Below the pieces are notes generated by a model. The model saw nothing but the letters and a program-made list of their open reading frames with translations. It searched no databases and had not been told where the DNA came from. Shown here piece after piece: positions 6,886-16,376 of a DNA stretch of 62,536 nt. Where the stretch lies: assembly GCF_016625195.1 (NCBI RefSeq), contig NZ_JACVUP010000025.1:1-62536 (forward strand). The letters run 5' to 3'. The translations under genes and the position numbers were made by a program. The DNA comes from Erwinia sp. S63 (GTDB lineage: Bacteria; Pseudomonadota; Gammaproteobacteria; Enterobacterales; Enterobacteriaceae). The first letter of the stretch is position 1; the number at the start of each line of letters is the position of its first letter.

Positions 6886-8307
6886 TAATGCTTGTCAGTT
6901 AAGATCTTAATGGAGGCCGCAACGGATAACGTTGCGGCTTCTTTTTTACCGCCCTTGGGTAATGCCGCACTCTTCTTTCCGGCAACACCAGCCCTGGCGC
7001 CATCGCCATTATCTCTTCCATTATCCGCGGTATTTTTCCCGGTGAGATGCCCGGTAGCAGGCTCAGATGACTTCTCAGATACAGTGCGGACTGCTTAAAA
7101 CTCATCTGATAAGGTTCCACGCCTTTCAGACTGTACGCCATTTGCGCCATCATGAACCTCAGAAGGTTATAGGCCAGGACCACGCCCCACAGCTCCTGAC
7201 GCACAAGTTCTGGCTTTTTGCTTCTCAGCGTCAGCTCATTATTCAGCAGGTGTTGTTTCATCTCGCGGAACCCATGCTCTATTTCCCAGCGATGGCTGTA
7301 TAAATCCACGACATCTGCTTTGGGATACCTCAGGGGGTCGCACATAGATGTCAGGATTTGAACCGTTTTTCCGTTGAGTTCTTTGCTGATAAGCCTTGCC
7401 GTCAGCGTGTCTCCAGCACCCTGCCATTTTTTCTTCGCCTGCGGCGACAGCTGTAATTCCACCAACTCCTGCCCGGCTCCTAAGCTACGGACTACACGGT
7501 ACTGTGCTCCTTTGCGCAGCGGCAGCATCCAGTGTCTTTCCGTTCCCGCTGAGTGCCAGGCGTGCAGCAGACCCAGCGCATAAAAACCTTTATCAAAGAG
7601 AGTCAAAGAGTGGTCGGGGGTCTGTGGGATAAGCTGAGCGGCAAGATCGGCTTCGCCGACAGCTGAGACGCTGTCGAACGCTACTGCTGACAGCAGGTGA
7701 CTGGTGACTTCCATCTGACAGACCATTCGCACCTGCGGCCACTCAGAGCACTTATTAATATTGGCCGTTCGCCCGAAGGCGGCATCATTCTCTGGTGTGT
7801 CAGGGGTGCGCCATACGGTGCCATCCACCGCCATCAGAGTCAGTCCGTTCCAGTGCGACAGCGGTGTCTTTTCAAACCACAGGCGCTGCGTTTTCTCAAA
7901 CATTAACCGGATAACATCTTCTCCAAATCGCTGTCGGGCCTGCACAACCGCGCTGGGCGCAACAAAGGGCCTTTTTCCCCGGCAGAAGGATATCCAGGTG
8001 TGAGACGAGCTGGGTCATCGAATGGGAGCGAAAAAGTGCCATGCCGGTCACAGCCCAGACCATCATTTCCATCGATAACCGGCGCTTCCGTAACGTCACT
8101 GTGCCGGTATCAGCAAGACACTCATCAATGAGCTCAGGAGAAAGGAGATCAGAAAGCGCCGAGAATTCCTGAGGCGTAAAGTGATGAACGATATCGAGAG
8201 CCTGACTGAGAAGCATAAAAAAATCCGTAATCCCTGAGAGATTACGGATTTTTGCAGAACTGCCGGATCGTTCAACCGATCATTTTTGTCTTAACTGATC
8301 GGCATTA
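6886..8307 (-). mobile_element. IS4-family insertion sequence, 1422 bp, complete ends
   Basis: Ends are TAATGCTTGTCAGTTAAGAT on the left and, inverted on the right, TAATGCCGATCAGTTAAGAC: imperfect terminal inverted repeats. Flanked by a 12-bp direct duplication. Length is close to E. coli IS4 (1426 bp). It inserted in the loop region of a terminator hairpin. Confidence 0.93.
6899..8216 (-). pseudogene. IS4-family transposase, one-base frameshift
   Basis: DDE transposase. The N-terminal part (8216 down to about 7973) has LADTGTVTLRKRRL and LDILLPGK; the rest (7945-6899) has LTLMAVDGTVWRTPDTPEND, DKGFYALGL and YSHRWEIEHGFREMKQ, which includes the YREMK-type signature. Together they match E. 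coli IS4 transposase over about 440 residues. The frames are joined by one extra T in the T5 run at 7972-7976 (plus strand); with four T the reading continues as KRPFVAPSAVVQARQR. It is either a real inactivating indel or a homopolymer sequencing error. Confidence 0.88.
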
Positions 8308-8319
8308 TGACTCCGGTCG
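8308..8319. repeat. IS4 target-site duplication, right
   Basis: TGACTCCGGTCG, the partner of 6874-6885. Confidence 0.9.
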
Positions 8320-8331
8320 GCGTTTTTTTTT
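8316..8331 (+). terminator. right half of the split terminator with T-run
   Basis: GTCGGCG followed by nine T. It completes the hairpin whose left arm lies before IS4. Confidence 0.7.
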
Positions 8332-8339
8332 GAAATCGC

Positions 8340-8362
8340 AAAAAGAGTTGTTGATAGAAGCC
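8340..8362 (+). promoter_or_regulatory. transfer-block element, copy A
   Basis: AAAAAGAGTT-N7-GAA, starting 77 nt upstream of the block 1 start codon. Copies B (29518) and C (57047) sit at almost the same distance before blocks 2 and 3. Probably a promoter or regulator site common to the transfer operons. Confidence 0.6.
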
Positions 8363-8416
8363 TGCTGAAGAGTTGCGCACAGTGAAGCCTGTTCTCACTG
8401 TTCAGGAACTTTTCAG

Positions 8417-9064
8417 ATGAAATTTAACGCCGTCTTTGCCGCTTTACCGCTTGCGCTGCTCGCGGGGTGCGTTCAGCAGCCCCAGAAGCTGCAGGAGCGG
8501 GCACCTGCTGAACCGGTTGCCCCGGTCAGCGTATCCCGCAATATTCAGGCATCCGCTGATGATGTTTATGCGCGGACGCCAGAAGTGGTTCGCTACGATC
8601 GTTATCTGCTGGTCAGCACGGATCCGCAGGCCGTGCAGCGCGACCCCCTCTCCCAGATTATTGACGTCCGTATCCCCTCCTCAGTGCAGCCAACCGTGGC
8701 TGACGCCATGCGCTATGCCCTGAAGCAGTCCGGCTACTCGCTTTGTCAGACCGGTCCGGCTAACGGCGTGTTGTACCGTCAGTCGTTGCCGGCCGTCCAG
8801 TTCCAGCTCGGCCCGATGCGCCTTCGCACCGCGCTACAGGTGCTGGCGGGCCCGGCATGGGAGCTTGAAGTGGATGACGTACAGCGTGTGGTCTGCCACA
8901 GCCTGCGTGCCGGTTACCAGTTGCCCGTAACACAGCTGCCTCCGCGTCCTGCCAGCGCCTACGAACCGGCTGCAGGCACGCCATCTTCTGCCAGTTCCTC
9001 TCAGGCGATCGCCCCTCGTCCCGTTCAGGCCCAGCCTGCTCACGGAGGGTGGCTGACAAAATGA
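8417..9064 (+). CDS. PilL N-terminal-type lipoprotein of GI-type conjugation system (TIGR03748)
   Basis: Outer-membrane-linked lipoprotein that opens the conjugation block. 215 residues with a lipoprotein signal (LALLAGC, Cys18) and a secretin/STN-like domain (YDRYLLVSTDPQAVQRDPLS, IIDVRIPSSVQPTVADAMRY). This matches the PilL N-terminal family of PFGI-1-class integrative elements, linked with type IV pilus or mating-pair functions. The Ser/Pro-rich C-terminal tail is probably flexible. It overlaps the next gene by the ATGA type. No other pil genes are in the window. Confidence 0.82.
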   Translation: MKFNAVFAALPLALLAGCVQQPQKLQERAPAEPVAPVSVSRNIQASADDVYARTPEVVRYDRYLLVSTDPQAVQRDPLSQIIDVRIPSSVQPTVADAMRYALKQSGYSLCQTGPANGVLYRQSLPAVQFQLGPMRLRTALQVLAGPAWELEVDDVQRVVCHSLRAGYQLPVTQLPPRPASAYEPAAGTPSSASSSQAIAPRPVQAQPAHGGWLTK

Positions 9065-9828
9065 CAACAGAAACGTCCTTCCCTCACCAAAACGCTGATG
9101 ACGTTGTTCCGTCATCAGGCGGCAGTTTCAGCGCCGTAAAACGCCGGCTGCCGGCTATAGGACTTACCACGCTTTCTATTGCCGCGCTGGGTCTCGCATT
9201 CATATCTCTTCGCGCCGGTGTGTCGCAGGAAAACCGTCTCAGTTACGTCGAGAAACAGCAAAACGTGGTTTACACCCAGGCACTGGCTAAAACCGATCTT
9301 GAACCACTCCAGGCCAACATCAGCACGCAGGCTGAAGCGATAAAAAGGCAGCAGGTTCAGCTCGATGCGGTCCGTAAATCGCTCGAAGCCTGGTCTGCCG
9401 AAGGCTTATCTGAAGCAGTCGGTCAGGTTCGCCAGTCAATCGGTGAGCTGAATGATTCGCAGACTGCACTGCAGAGCCGTCAGGCTGCACTGGAACAGTC
9501 AGTTACTGCGCTGCAGCATCCGCCTCAGAAAGCGCAGCAGGCCACAGCTGAACCCAAAGCGGCAACGCCTGTAAAAAAGCCGACACCCGCTAAGCCGCAC
9601 CGGGCTGTCAGGACAGTGGCCCGCAAAGCGCCATTCGTACTGACCGGCGTTGAAAAGCGGGGCACGGAGTCGTTTGCGGCCATTGCGCCGACGGGATTCA
9701 GCTCGCTGGCTGAAATCCGCCTGATCGGCGAAGGCCAGACCGTTAATGGCTGGACACTTGTTCACGCCGGCTACGGGCAGGCGCAATTTCGCGTGAACGG
9801 TCGCTTAACGACTATCAACGTTCGCTAA
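9061..9828 (+). CDS. bitopic membrane protein of the transfer block (TraP-like)
   Basis: 255 residues from ATG 9061, which overlaps the previous stop (ATGA). One membrane segment at about 36-55, then a predicted periplasmic coiled coil (about 65-160, with many Gln and heptad Leu/Ala), a Lys/Pro/Ala linker and a small folded C-terminal domain (FVLTGVEKRGTESFAAIAP). The layout resembles inner-membrane scaffold proteins such as TraP/PilP of other conjugation systems, but no exact family was recognised. Its fixed place after PilL implies a structural role. Confidence 0.65.
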   Translation: MTTETSFPHQNADDVVPSSGGSFSAVKRRLPAIGLTTLSIAALGLAFISLRAGVSQENRLSYVEKQQNVVYTQALAKTDLEPLQANISTQAEAIKRQQVQLDAVRKSLEAWSAEGLSEAVGQVRQSIGELNDSQTALQSRQAALEQSVTALQHPPQKAQQATAEPKAATPVKKPTPAKPHRAVRTVARKAPFVLTGVEKRGTESFAAIAPTGFSSLAEIRLIGEGQTVNGWTLVHAGYGQAQFRVNGRLTTINVR

Positions 9829-9838
9829 CGGAGACGAT

Positions 9839-10564
9839 ATGAAGCTAAAAATAGCCAGTCTTGCAGCGATTATGCTCTGCTGCTCTGCGCAGGCCAGCGT
9901 TCAGGTTCAGAATTCCAGAGGCGAACCGGTGGATGCGCAAGGTCAGAGCGTGCAACAAAGCAGCGTACAGGATCTGCAACAGCAAGCCGGTCAGTGGGGG
10001 CTGAGTCAGGACGATTATCAGCGCTATCAGTCGCTGATGAACGGTCCGCGCGGCATTCAGTCACCGGGTCTGGATCCGTTGTCCACGCTGGGTATCGAGG
10101 CGCGGAGCCAGGTCGAGCGTCGTCAGTATGCTGAGAAGTGGGTAAAGGAAGAGTTTGCGCGTACGCAAAAAGAGCTGGATTTCCAGCGCGAAGTCACTGC
10201 CGCATGGAAGCGGCTCTATCCGGAAACGCTTGCGGTCAATATGGGCAACGCAGCCGGCATTGCGCACGACACCGGCGGGCGGCTGGCGCTGTTCGTTAAG
10301 TCAGCGGGCTGCGGGCAGTGTGACGCCCGGCTGGCAGCGGTATTAGCCGATAACAGGCCGGTTGATATCTACCTTGTAGACAGCCAGGGCGATGACGGGA
10401 AACTTCGCGGCTGGGCGAAAGACCATCACATTCCGCTGGACAGGGTGCGCAGCCGTCAGATCACGCTGAATCACGACGGCGGTCGCTGGATGCGGTTCGG
10501 TAACGGCATCATGCCAGTCGTTCTGCAGCAGGGGGAAGACGGATGGCAACTCGCCGCATTCTGA
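9839..10564 (+). CDS. TIGR03759-family conjugative element protein, periplasmic
   Basis: 241 residues with a signal peptide ending near AQAS (about 20), an N-terminal helical part rich in Gln, and a thioredoxin-like C-terminal region with CGQC (about residue 160: VKSAGCGQCDARL). The family is a standing part of GI-type secretion gene blocks, between PilL and the transglycosylase. A redox or disulfide role is inferred from CxxC. It overlaps the next gene by 22 nt. Confidence 0.85.
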   Translation: MKLKIASLAAIMLCCSAQASVQVQNSRGEPVDAQGQSVQQSSVQDLQQQAGQWGLSQDDYQRYQSLMNGPRGIQSPGLDPLSTLGIEARSQVERRQYAEKWVKEEFARTQKELDFQREVTAAWKRLYPETLAVNMGNAAGIAHDTGGRLALFVKSAGCGQCDARLAAVLADNRPVDIYLVDSQGDDGKLRGWAKDHHIPLDRVRSRQITLNHDGGRWMRFGNGIMPVVLQQGEDGWQLAAF

Positions 10565-11172
10565 CCGGAGCGGCGCTGCTGTTGCTTTCATTGTCCACGT
10601 TTGCCGGGGGCAAACAGACCGTTCCGGAGGGGTACGTGCGCGTGGCGCAGACTCACAGCGTACCGCCTGAATCGCTCTACTCTGTCAGCCTGCAGGAATC
10701 ATCGCGCAGGCTGCCGCAGGGCGAACGCCCGTGGCCGTGGACCCTGAACGTCGCGGGTAAGGGCTATCGCTATAAAACCCGCCTTGAAGCCTGGCAGGCG
10801 CTGCAGGTGTTCATGAAAACGAACTCACTGAAGCGCATCGATGTCGGTATTGCCCAGGTTAATCTCGGCTGGAACGGCCAGCGTTTTACGTCAACCTGGG
10901 AGGCGCTGGACCCTTACGTAAATCTCAACGCCGCTGCCGCCATCCTGCGCGAGTGCTGGGACCGGAAACCCGGAAGCTGGCTCGATGCCGCCGGTTGTTA
11001 TCACCATCCCGCAGGCGGCGCACCTGCTGCCCGCTATCGCGCTTTCGTTAAAAGCAAGCTCGCCATGCTCCAGTCCTCGCCGCATCTGCCGGCGGCTACC
11101 GCAGTTGAACAGACCGCGTCCGCATCGTTGCCGGATAACGGCCTCGTCTGGATAGATCCACGGAGTCAGTGA
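10543..11172 (+). CDS. lytic transglycosylase (SLT domain) of the transfer block
   Basis: Cuts peptidoglycan so that the conjugation channel can cross the wall. 209 residues with signal peptide (ALLLLSLSTFAGG) and an SLT fold. The catalytic Glu lies in YSVSLQESS; further motifs are IDVGIAQVNLGWN and NAAAAILRECW. It overlaps the TIGR03759 gene and is nearly contiguous with TIGR03765, so it is part of the same operon. VirB1/PilT-like in function. Confidence 0.88.
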   Translation: MATRRILTGAALLLLSLSTFAGGKQTVPEGYVRVAQTHSVPPESLYSVSLQESSRRLPQGERPWPWTLNVAGKGYRYKTRLEAWQALQVFMKTNSLKRIDVGIAQVNLGWNGQRFTSTWEALDPYVNLNAAAAILRECWDRKPGSWLDAAGCYHHPAGGAPAARYRAFVKSKLAMLQSSPHLPAATAVEQTASASLPDNGLVWIDPRSQ

Positions 11173-11174
11173 TC

Positions 11175-11681
11175 ATGAATCTGAAAAACCTCATCGTTAC
11201 CGCATTTATCGCCTTTTCGCCAGCCGCGCTGGCGGAGCTCAACGTCATTGCAGACCTGGGTGGGCAGAGCACGCAGGCTGTTTTCGAGGCCGTAAACCGC
11301 CAGGATACGTCGCCTGCGCCTGCTGCAGCCCCTGAACAGGGGGAAGCGGCCATGCTGCCCGTTATTACTCCAGAACTTTCCCCCGGAAACGTGCCCCCCC
11401 GGGCGCTGCAGCTGCCGGGCATCGGAGCGCTGTTTATCATTGGCGATGACAGCTATTCACGGCAGTGGCTGCAGCAGAACGCACGGCAGCTTTCGGCCAG
11501 AAATGCAGCCGGCCTCGTTGTAAACGTTGAAAGCATGGAATCGCTGAAATCTCTGCGCGGTCTCGCGCCCGGTCTTCAGCTAGCTCCCTCATCGGGATCT
11601 GAACTTGCCCGCCGCCTGCAGCTGACCCATTACCCCGTACTTATCACGGACAGCGGCCTGTCTCAGGAGGCAGGGCAGTGA
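11175..11681 (+). CDS. TIGR03765-family (PFL_4695-like) conjugative element protein
   Basis: 168 residues from ATG 11175 (GGAG nine bases upstream; a GTG at 11169 is too close to it). Signal peptide (AFIAFSPAALA), then PGIGALFIIGDDSYSRQWL and VVNVESMESLKSLRGLAPG, which are the family hallmarks. Always found beside TraD in GI-type elements; precise function unknown. Its stop overlaps the next start (GTGA). Confidence 0.87.
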   Translation: MNLKNLIVTAFIAFSPAALAELNVIADLGGQSTQAVFEAVNRQDTSPAPAAAPEQGEAAMLPVITPELSPGNVPPRALQLPGIGALFIIGDDSYSRQWLQQNARQLSARNAAGLVVNVESMESLKSLRGLAPGLQLAPSSGSELARRLQLTHYPVLITDSGLSQEAGQ

Positions 11682-12250
11682 TATCCGCTCCCTACGTCGC
11701 TGCATTGCTGATGGCAAATCCGGTTCTCCTGACCGTCCTGCTGGCCCTGATTATCTTTCTGCTCTGGCGTTTTCGTCGTGAGTCGGCCAGCGAGCGGCGG
11801 CACCGCCGGTATCGCGCCACGGCAGAGCGCGTCTGTACCCGCCTTCGCCAGCTCGGCGGAGACGGGCAGCGCATGAGCTATCTGCGCAGGATTAATCCCT
11901 ACGTCTTTGAGGAGTTACTGCTGCTGGCATTTGAGCGCCAGGGCTATGCCGTACAGCGCAATGCGTCATACAGCGGCGACGGCGGTCTTGACGGACGGGT
12001 ACACATTAACGGTGAGTGCTGGCTGATTCAGGCCAAACGCTACAGCCGGGCGATCGCGCCGGCGCATGTTCAGGATTTTGACGCGCTGCTGACGCGCATG
12101 GGGCAGCGTGGCCTGTTTATTCATACCGGCAGGACGGGCCAGAAAAGCAGGGCTGTCAGCAGCGATTCACAGCAACTGATGATTATCAGCGGACAACGCC
12201 TTCTGGCTCTGCTGGCAGGTAAGCCCTTTAAGGAGTTTTTTTGTGAGTGA
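11678..12250 (+). CDS. membrane-anchored Mrr-like restriction endonuclease-fold protein
   Basis: 190 residues. One N-terminal membrane helix (about 12-30, PVLLTVLLALIIFLLW), then a basic linker and a PF04471 (Mrr_cat)-type nuclease fold: INPYVFEELLLLAFERQGY, GDGGLDGRV with the metal-ligand Asp, and WLIQAKRY with the QxK pair. The catalytic residues look intact, so DNA cleavage is plausible. It overlaps TIGR03765 and traD, so it is encoded within the conjugation operon, where it could process or inspect DNA at the membrane. GTG start overlapping the previous stop. Confidence 0.8.
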   Translation: MISAPYVAALLMANPVLLTVLLALIIFLLWRFRRESASERRHRRYRATAERVCTRLRQLGGDGQRMSYLRRINPYVFEELLLLAFERQGYAVQRNASYSGDGGLDGRVHINGECWLIQAKRYSRAIAPAHVQDFDALLTRMGQRGLFIHTGRTGQKSRAVSSDSQQLMIISGQRLLALLAGKPFKEFFCE

Positions 12251-14342
12251 TAAATACGTAATTGAAGCCCTTCTGCGCCCGGCTGTGGAGCTGAATACAG
12301 CGGTCGCAGCGGGCACTGCCGCCATCGTCTGCGTGACAGCGCCCTGGGCAGTCGCCCTGGCCCCCTCCGTCAGCTACGTTACCGCAGGCGGATTTGCCGT
12401 GCTTTCTGCCATACGCGCGCGTCAGGGAATGCAGGTTATTCGCTACCGCCGCAACCTTCGCCGTTTACCGTGCTACGTCATGACGTCAAAACAGATCCCC
12501 GTCAGTAAACGCCGGCTTTTTCTGGGCCGTGGGTTTCGCTGGACTCAGAAACACACCCAGCGCCTGCGCGATACGCTGCGCCCGGAAGTGGCCCACTACC
12601 TGAAGCCGTCGAGGCTGTATCAGCTTGCCCGCCAGTTAGAGGAAGCGTCGGAAAACAGTTTGCCGGCGATCGGCAAACTGCTCAGTGCCGATACGCCCGT
12701 CAATCCGGTTCGCCCGCTTCCCCCGGTTGGCGGAAATCCAGCCGTACACGGCATTGAACCGGATGAAACTGACGTCACGCTCGATCTACGTGAGCGTGTC
12801 GGCCACACGATTGTCTACGGTACAACACGCGTGGGCAAAACCCGCCTCGCTGAGCTGTTAATCACTCAGGATATACGCCGTGGAGACGTCACCATTGTGT
12901 TTGATCCGAAAGGCGATGCGGACCTGCTGAAAAGGGTCTGGGCGGAAGCGCACCGGGCAGGCCGGGGCGATGAGCTGACCGTTTTCCACCTGGGCTGGCC
13001 TGATATTTCCGCGCGGTATAACGCCGTAGGGCGCTTCGGGCGCGTATCGGAAGTTGCTACCCGCGTTGCTGGTCAGCTCAGCGGTGAAGGTAACAGCGCT
13101 GCGTTTCGTGAGTTTGCCTGGCGGTTCGTGAATATCGTTGCGCGTGCGCTGGTTGCTCTCGGGGAACGCCCGGATTACACCCTTATTACCCGCTACGTGA
13201 ACAACATCGCCGATCTGTATCTGCGTTATGCCGAAAAAATCATTACCGAGAAACTGCCCGAACTGCACGGCCAGATCGAGAACAACGCCAACGCATTCAG
13301 TGAAGACGACGTGCCGCGCAACATGCAGGGACAGCCTGAAGCTATCCGGATTTGGGCCGTTGAAGTGGCGCTGAGTTCTGATGCAGGAAATGCGCTGTAT
13401 GACCCGATCCTTGACGGACTGCGCTCTGCCGTACGCTATGACCGCACCTACTTTGACAAAATCGTGGCGTCACTGCTGCCGCTGCTGGAAAAACTGACCA
13501 CCGGCAAAACGGCGGAGCTGCTGTCTCCCGATTATCTGAATATGGAAGATCCGCGCCCTATTTTTGACTGGGAGCAGGTTATCCGTAAAAAAGGCATCGT
13601 TTACGTGGGGCTGGATGCGCTCAGCGACAGCGAGGTTGCCAGCGCCGTGGGTAACAGCATGTTTGCCGATCTGGTGAGCGTGGCCGGGCACATCTACAAG
13701 CACGGTATCAACGGCGGCCTGCCGGGTTCAAAAGAGGGTAAGGACGCCATTAACCTGCACTGCGATGAATTCAACGAACTGATGGGCAATGAGTTTATCC
13801 CGCTCATCAACAAAGGTGGCGGTGCGGGCATGCAGGTGACGGCCTACACGCAGACCTCATCTGATATTGAAGCCCGGATCGGGAGCGCGGCCAAGACCTC
13901 TCAGGTTCAGGGCAACTTCAACAACCTGATCATGCTGCGCGTGAGAGAAAACCGGACGGCAGAGCTGCTAACCTCGCAGCTGCCGCAGGTTGAAATCTAC
14001 AGCAAAACGCTGGTCTCGGGTCATCAGGATTCAGCTGACGTCACCGTCAATCACGATTTTACCTCCAGCACCCAGGACCGCGTCGGCACCATTAAGGTGC
14101 CGCTGCTTGAGCCTGCCGACATTGTCACACTGCCTAAAGGTCAGGCGTTTGCGCTGCTTGAGGGCGGCCAGCTCTGGAAAATTCGTATGCCGCTGCCGGC
14201 GGGCGATGCAGGTGACGTGCATATGCCTGAGAACATCGCGCGTCTTGCCGAAGAGATGCGCCGGAATTACCACAGCAGTGAAGGGTGGTGGGACAGCCGC
14301 AGTTCAGCAGCTGCGCCAGTGAATGGAGATAACAATGGCTGA
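12243..14342 (+). CDS. traD: TraD, type IV secretion coupling ATPase (TIGR03743)
   Basis: Hexameric pump that links the relaxosome to the secretion channel. 699 residues: two N-terminal membrane helices (about 18-60), Walker A GTTRVGKTRL at about 192, Walker B region INLHCDEFNEL at about 503, and a further conserved AYTQTSSDIEARIG. This fits PFGI-1-class TraD. GTG start overlaps the nuclease-fold gene by 8 nt; its stop overlaps the next gene by 8 nt. No frameshift seen. Confidence 0.93.
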   Translation: MSDKYVIEALLRPAVELNTAVAAGTAAIVCVTAPWAVALAPSVSYVTAGGFAVLSAIRARQGMQVIRYRRNLRRLPCYVMTSKQIPVSKRRLFLGRGFRWTQKHTQRLRDTLRPEVAHYLKPSRLYQLARQLEEASENSLPAIGKLLSADTPVNPVRPLPPVGGNPAVHGIEPDETDVTLDLRERVGHTIVYGTTRVGKTRLAELLITQDIRRGDVTIVFDPKGDADLLKRVWAEAHRAGRGDELTVFHLGWPDISARYNAVGRFGRVSEVATRVAGQLSGEGNSAAFREFAWRFVNIVARALVALGERPDYTLITRYVNNIADLYLRYAEKIITEKLPELHGQIENNANAFSEDDVPRNMQGQPEAIRIWAVEVALSSDAGNALYDPILDGLRSAVRYDRTYFDKIVASLLPLLEKLTTGKTAELLSPDYLNMEDPRPIFDWEQVIRKKGIVYVGLDALSDSEVASAVGNSMFADLVSVAGHIYKHGINGGLPGSKEGKDAINLHCDEFNELMGNEFIPLINKGGGAGMQVTAYTQTSSDIEARIGSAAKTSQVQGNFNNLIMLRVRENRTAELLTSQLPQVEIYSKTLVSGHQDSADVTVNHDFTSSTQDRVGTIKVPLLEPADIVTLPKGQAFALLEGGQLWKIRMPLPAGDAGDVHMPENIARLAEEMRRNYHSSEGWWDSRSSAAAPVNGDNNG

Positions 14343-15108
14343 GGCACGTCGTACCGCACCGCAGCAATATCCGCAGCAGCACCCCGCGCAACCCCGTGAG
14401 CACGGCCTGCTTTATAACCTGGCCTGGGGCTGGCCGTGGAAACTCGTTGGCGTGATCCTGGCTTCACTGATGGTGAGCCTTGTTATTGAATATGTCGGGA
14501 TTGCGTTCTTCTGGCCTGAAATGGGGGCAGCGCACAGCCAGGCCGTGATGAATACCGAGTTTGGCTATCTGTCTTCTGATTTTACCCGCAGCCTGCTGCT
14601 TTCAGAGCCGGCTGCAACGGTGACGCGCTGGATAACGGATGCCTATCAGTGGGCGTTTGTGGACAGTGGGATCATCGGCTGGATACAGGAAAAATATCAG
14701 GCCGAGATGAACAGCGGCAATGAGGTATCGCGCAATCTTAAGGGTGCCAGCCGCTGGCTGGGGACTTATTTGCAGCAGTATATGCTGGCAACGGTATATG
14801 TCTCTATTGTGACGCTGATCCGCGTCACTATCATTGCCCTTTCTGTACCGCTGTTCGTACTGGTTATATGCGTTGCCGTGGTTGAAGGGCTTGGCCGACG
14901 TGATTTGCGCCGGTTTGGTGCCGGTTATGAGTCATCTTTTCTGTACCACCGTGCGAAAAGGTTGATTAAGCCGGCTGTGTATCTGCCGGTGATGGCCTAT
15001 CTCTCCTGGCCTTCAGCGGTCTATCCGAATCTTCTGCTGCTGCCCGCAGCGTTAATGCTGGGGCTTACCATTACGGTTACAACGGCATCGTTCAAAAAAT
15101 ATATATGA
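14335..15108 (+). CDS. TIGR03747-family conjugative element membrane protein
   Basis: 257 residues from ATG 14335 (GGAGAT upstream). Membrane segments at about 30-50, 145-180 and 205-250, with hallmarks WGWPWKLVGV and EGLGRRDLRRFGAGYESSFL. This family directly follows TraD in GI-type elements and is the last gene of block 1. I see no rho-independent terminator after it, and the order that should continue with RAQPRD is broken by 14 kb of cargo. Confidence 0.88.
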   Translation: MAEARRTAPQQYPQQHPAQPREHGLLYNLAWGWPWKLVGVILASLMVSLVIEYVGIAFFWPEMGAAHSQAVMNTEFGYLSSDFTRSLLLSEPAATVTRWITDAYQWAFVDSGIIGWIQEKYQAEMNSGNEVSRNLKGASRWLGTYLQQYMLATVYVSIVTLIRVTIIALSVPLFVLVICVAVVEGLGRRDLRRFGAGYESSFLYHRAKRLIKPAVYLPVMAYLSWPSAVYPNLLLLPAALMLGLTITVTTASFKKYI

Positions 15109-15353
15109 GCACCTCCCGTATGCCAGGCAGTTTAGGGTTATGACATTAAGGCGATTGCAGTTATATATCCGGCCTTGCTGCGTCAGCCTGAGCTGTCGCG
15201 GGCCCTAATGAATTCCGCTGGCGCACGCCTCATTACCTTTACGAACCCGCAGTTCGATACTTTTTTCAGGTTTAGTGCGCCCCGGTCTGACCTGTCATGT
15301 CATTACTTACAACTACCCGCGCAATCGCAGGATACTTACTGATCTTGAATTCT

Positions 15354-16373
15354 TCAATGCTGCACCGTTTCCGGCGGCGCTTTGATATACGGCTTATTGT
15401 GTGCCAGAACTGCCCATATGGTTCTGGCCATTTTGTTGGCCAGTGCGACTGATGCAACGTTTACTGTCCGTCTCTTGAGAAGGTTGGTTACCCACGCCCC
15501 CGGTTCGTTAGCATTCTGGATAACGCTGTGCGCACCGTTAATCAGTAGCTTACGCAGGTATTTATCACCTCGCTTGCTGATGCCCTTCAGTACCACTTTG
15601 CCGCCTGTACCGGTTTGTCTTGGGACCAGACCTATCCAGGCCGCAAACTCCCGGCCGGAACGAAATGCACCGGCACTTCCCATTGCTGCAATGGCCGCTG
15701 TTGCTGTCAGAAAACCAACGCCGGGAATATCGCTGATCGCTCTTACCCCCGGATCATCTTTGCTTAGCGATTTTATTCGCCGCTCCAGCGCAGAGATTCG
15801 ATGCTCAAGACGTTCAATTTCCGCGAGCTGTTCACGCAGAGTTTCAATGAGTTCAGCAGGCAATCTCTCCTCCAGACGCACCAGAATGTCAGGCATGCTG
15901 CTGAAAAGGCTCGCTCTGCCTTTGCGCATCACTTCGCCATACTCAGCCAACAATCCGTGCAGTTCATTGACCTGCATCTGCCTTGATTTAACGAGGAGAA
16001 ATCGCACTCTGTGAAGTGCCAGCATCGCCTGCTGCGCTTCCGTTTTCACCGCCACAGCTTTACCCGGCTGCTGAGCAGCGTGCCAGATTGCTTCAGCATC
16101 TGCCATATCATTTTTGTTTCATATGTTGAATGCTTTCACATAGGCGCCGGGCATCAGCTTGACCTGATGTCCCAGAAGACTCAGTTGCCGGGCCCAGTGA
16201 TGTGCTCCTCCGCTGGCCTCCATGCCGACTAAACAGGGTTTCCGGTTCTGAAAGAAGCTCAGAAACGAGGTGCGTTTAACCGCCTTGTTGATCACTTCTC
16301 CGGTTTCAGTATCAACATAGTGAAGCTGAATAACGTTTTTGGCGATGTCAGCGCCAACGACCATGCTGCTCAT
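15354..16373 (-). pseudogene. IS110-family (IS1111-like) transposase with in-frame stop
   Basis: DEDD transposase, about 340 codons. N-terminal part: VVGADIAKNVIQLH with the first Asp and LVGMEASGGAHHW with Glu. After the stop: NKNDMADAEAIW with the Asp pair, and a C-terminal Transposase_20 region with ISDIPGVGFLTATAAIAAMG, WIGLVPRQ and KGISKRGDKYLRKLL. The TGA at 16119-16121 stands where the family has Gly (GGA) in VKGNKND, so a single G to T change would explain it. Reading frame is otherwise continuous. Element ends could not be set. Confidence 0.85.
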
Positions 16374-16376
16374 GTT

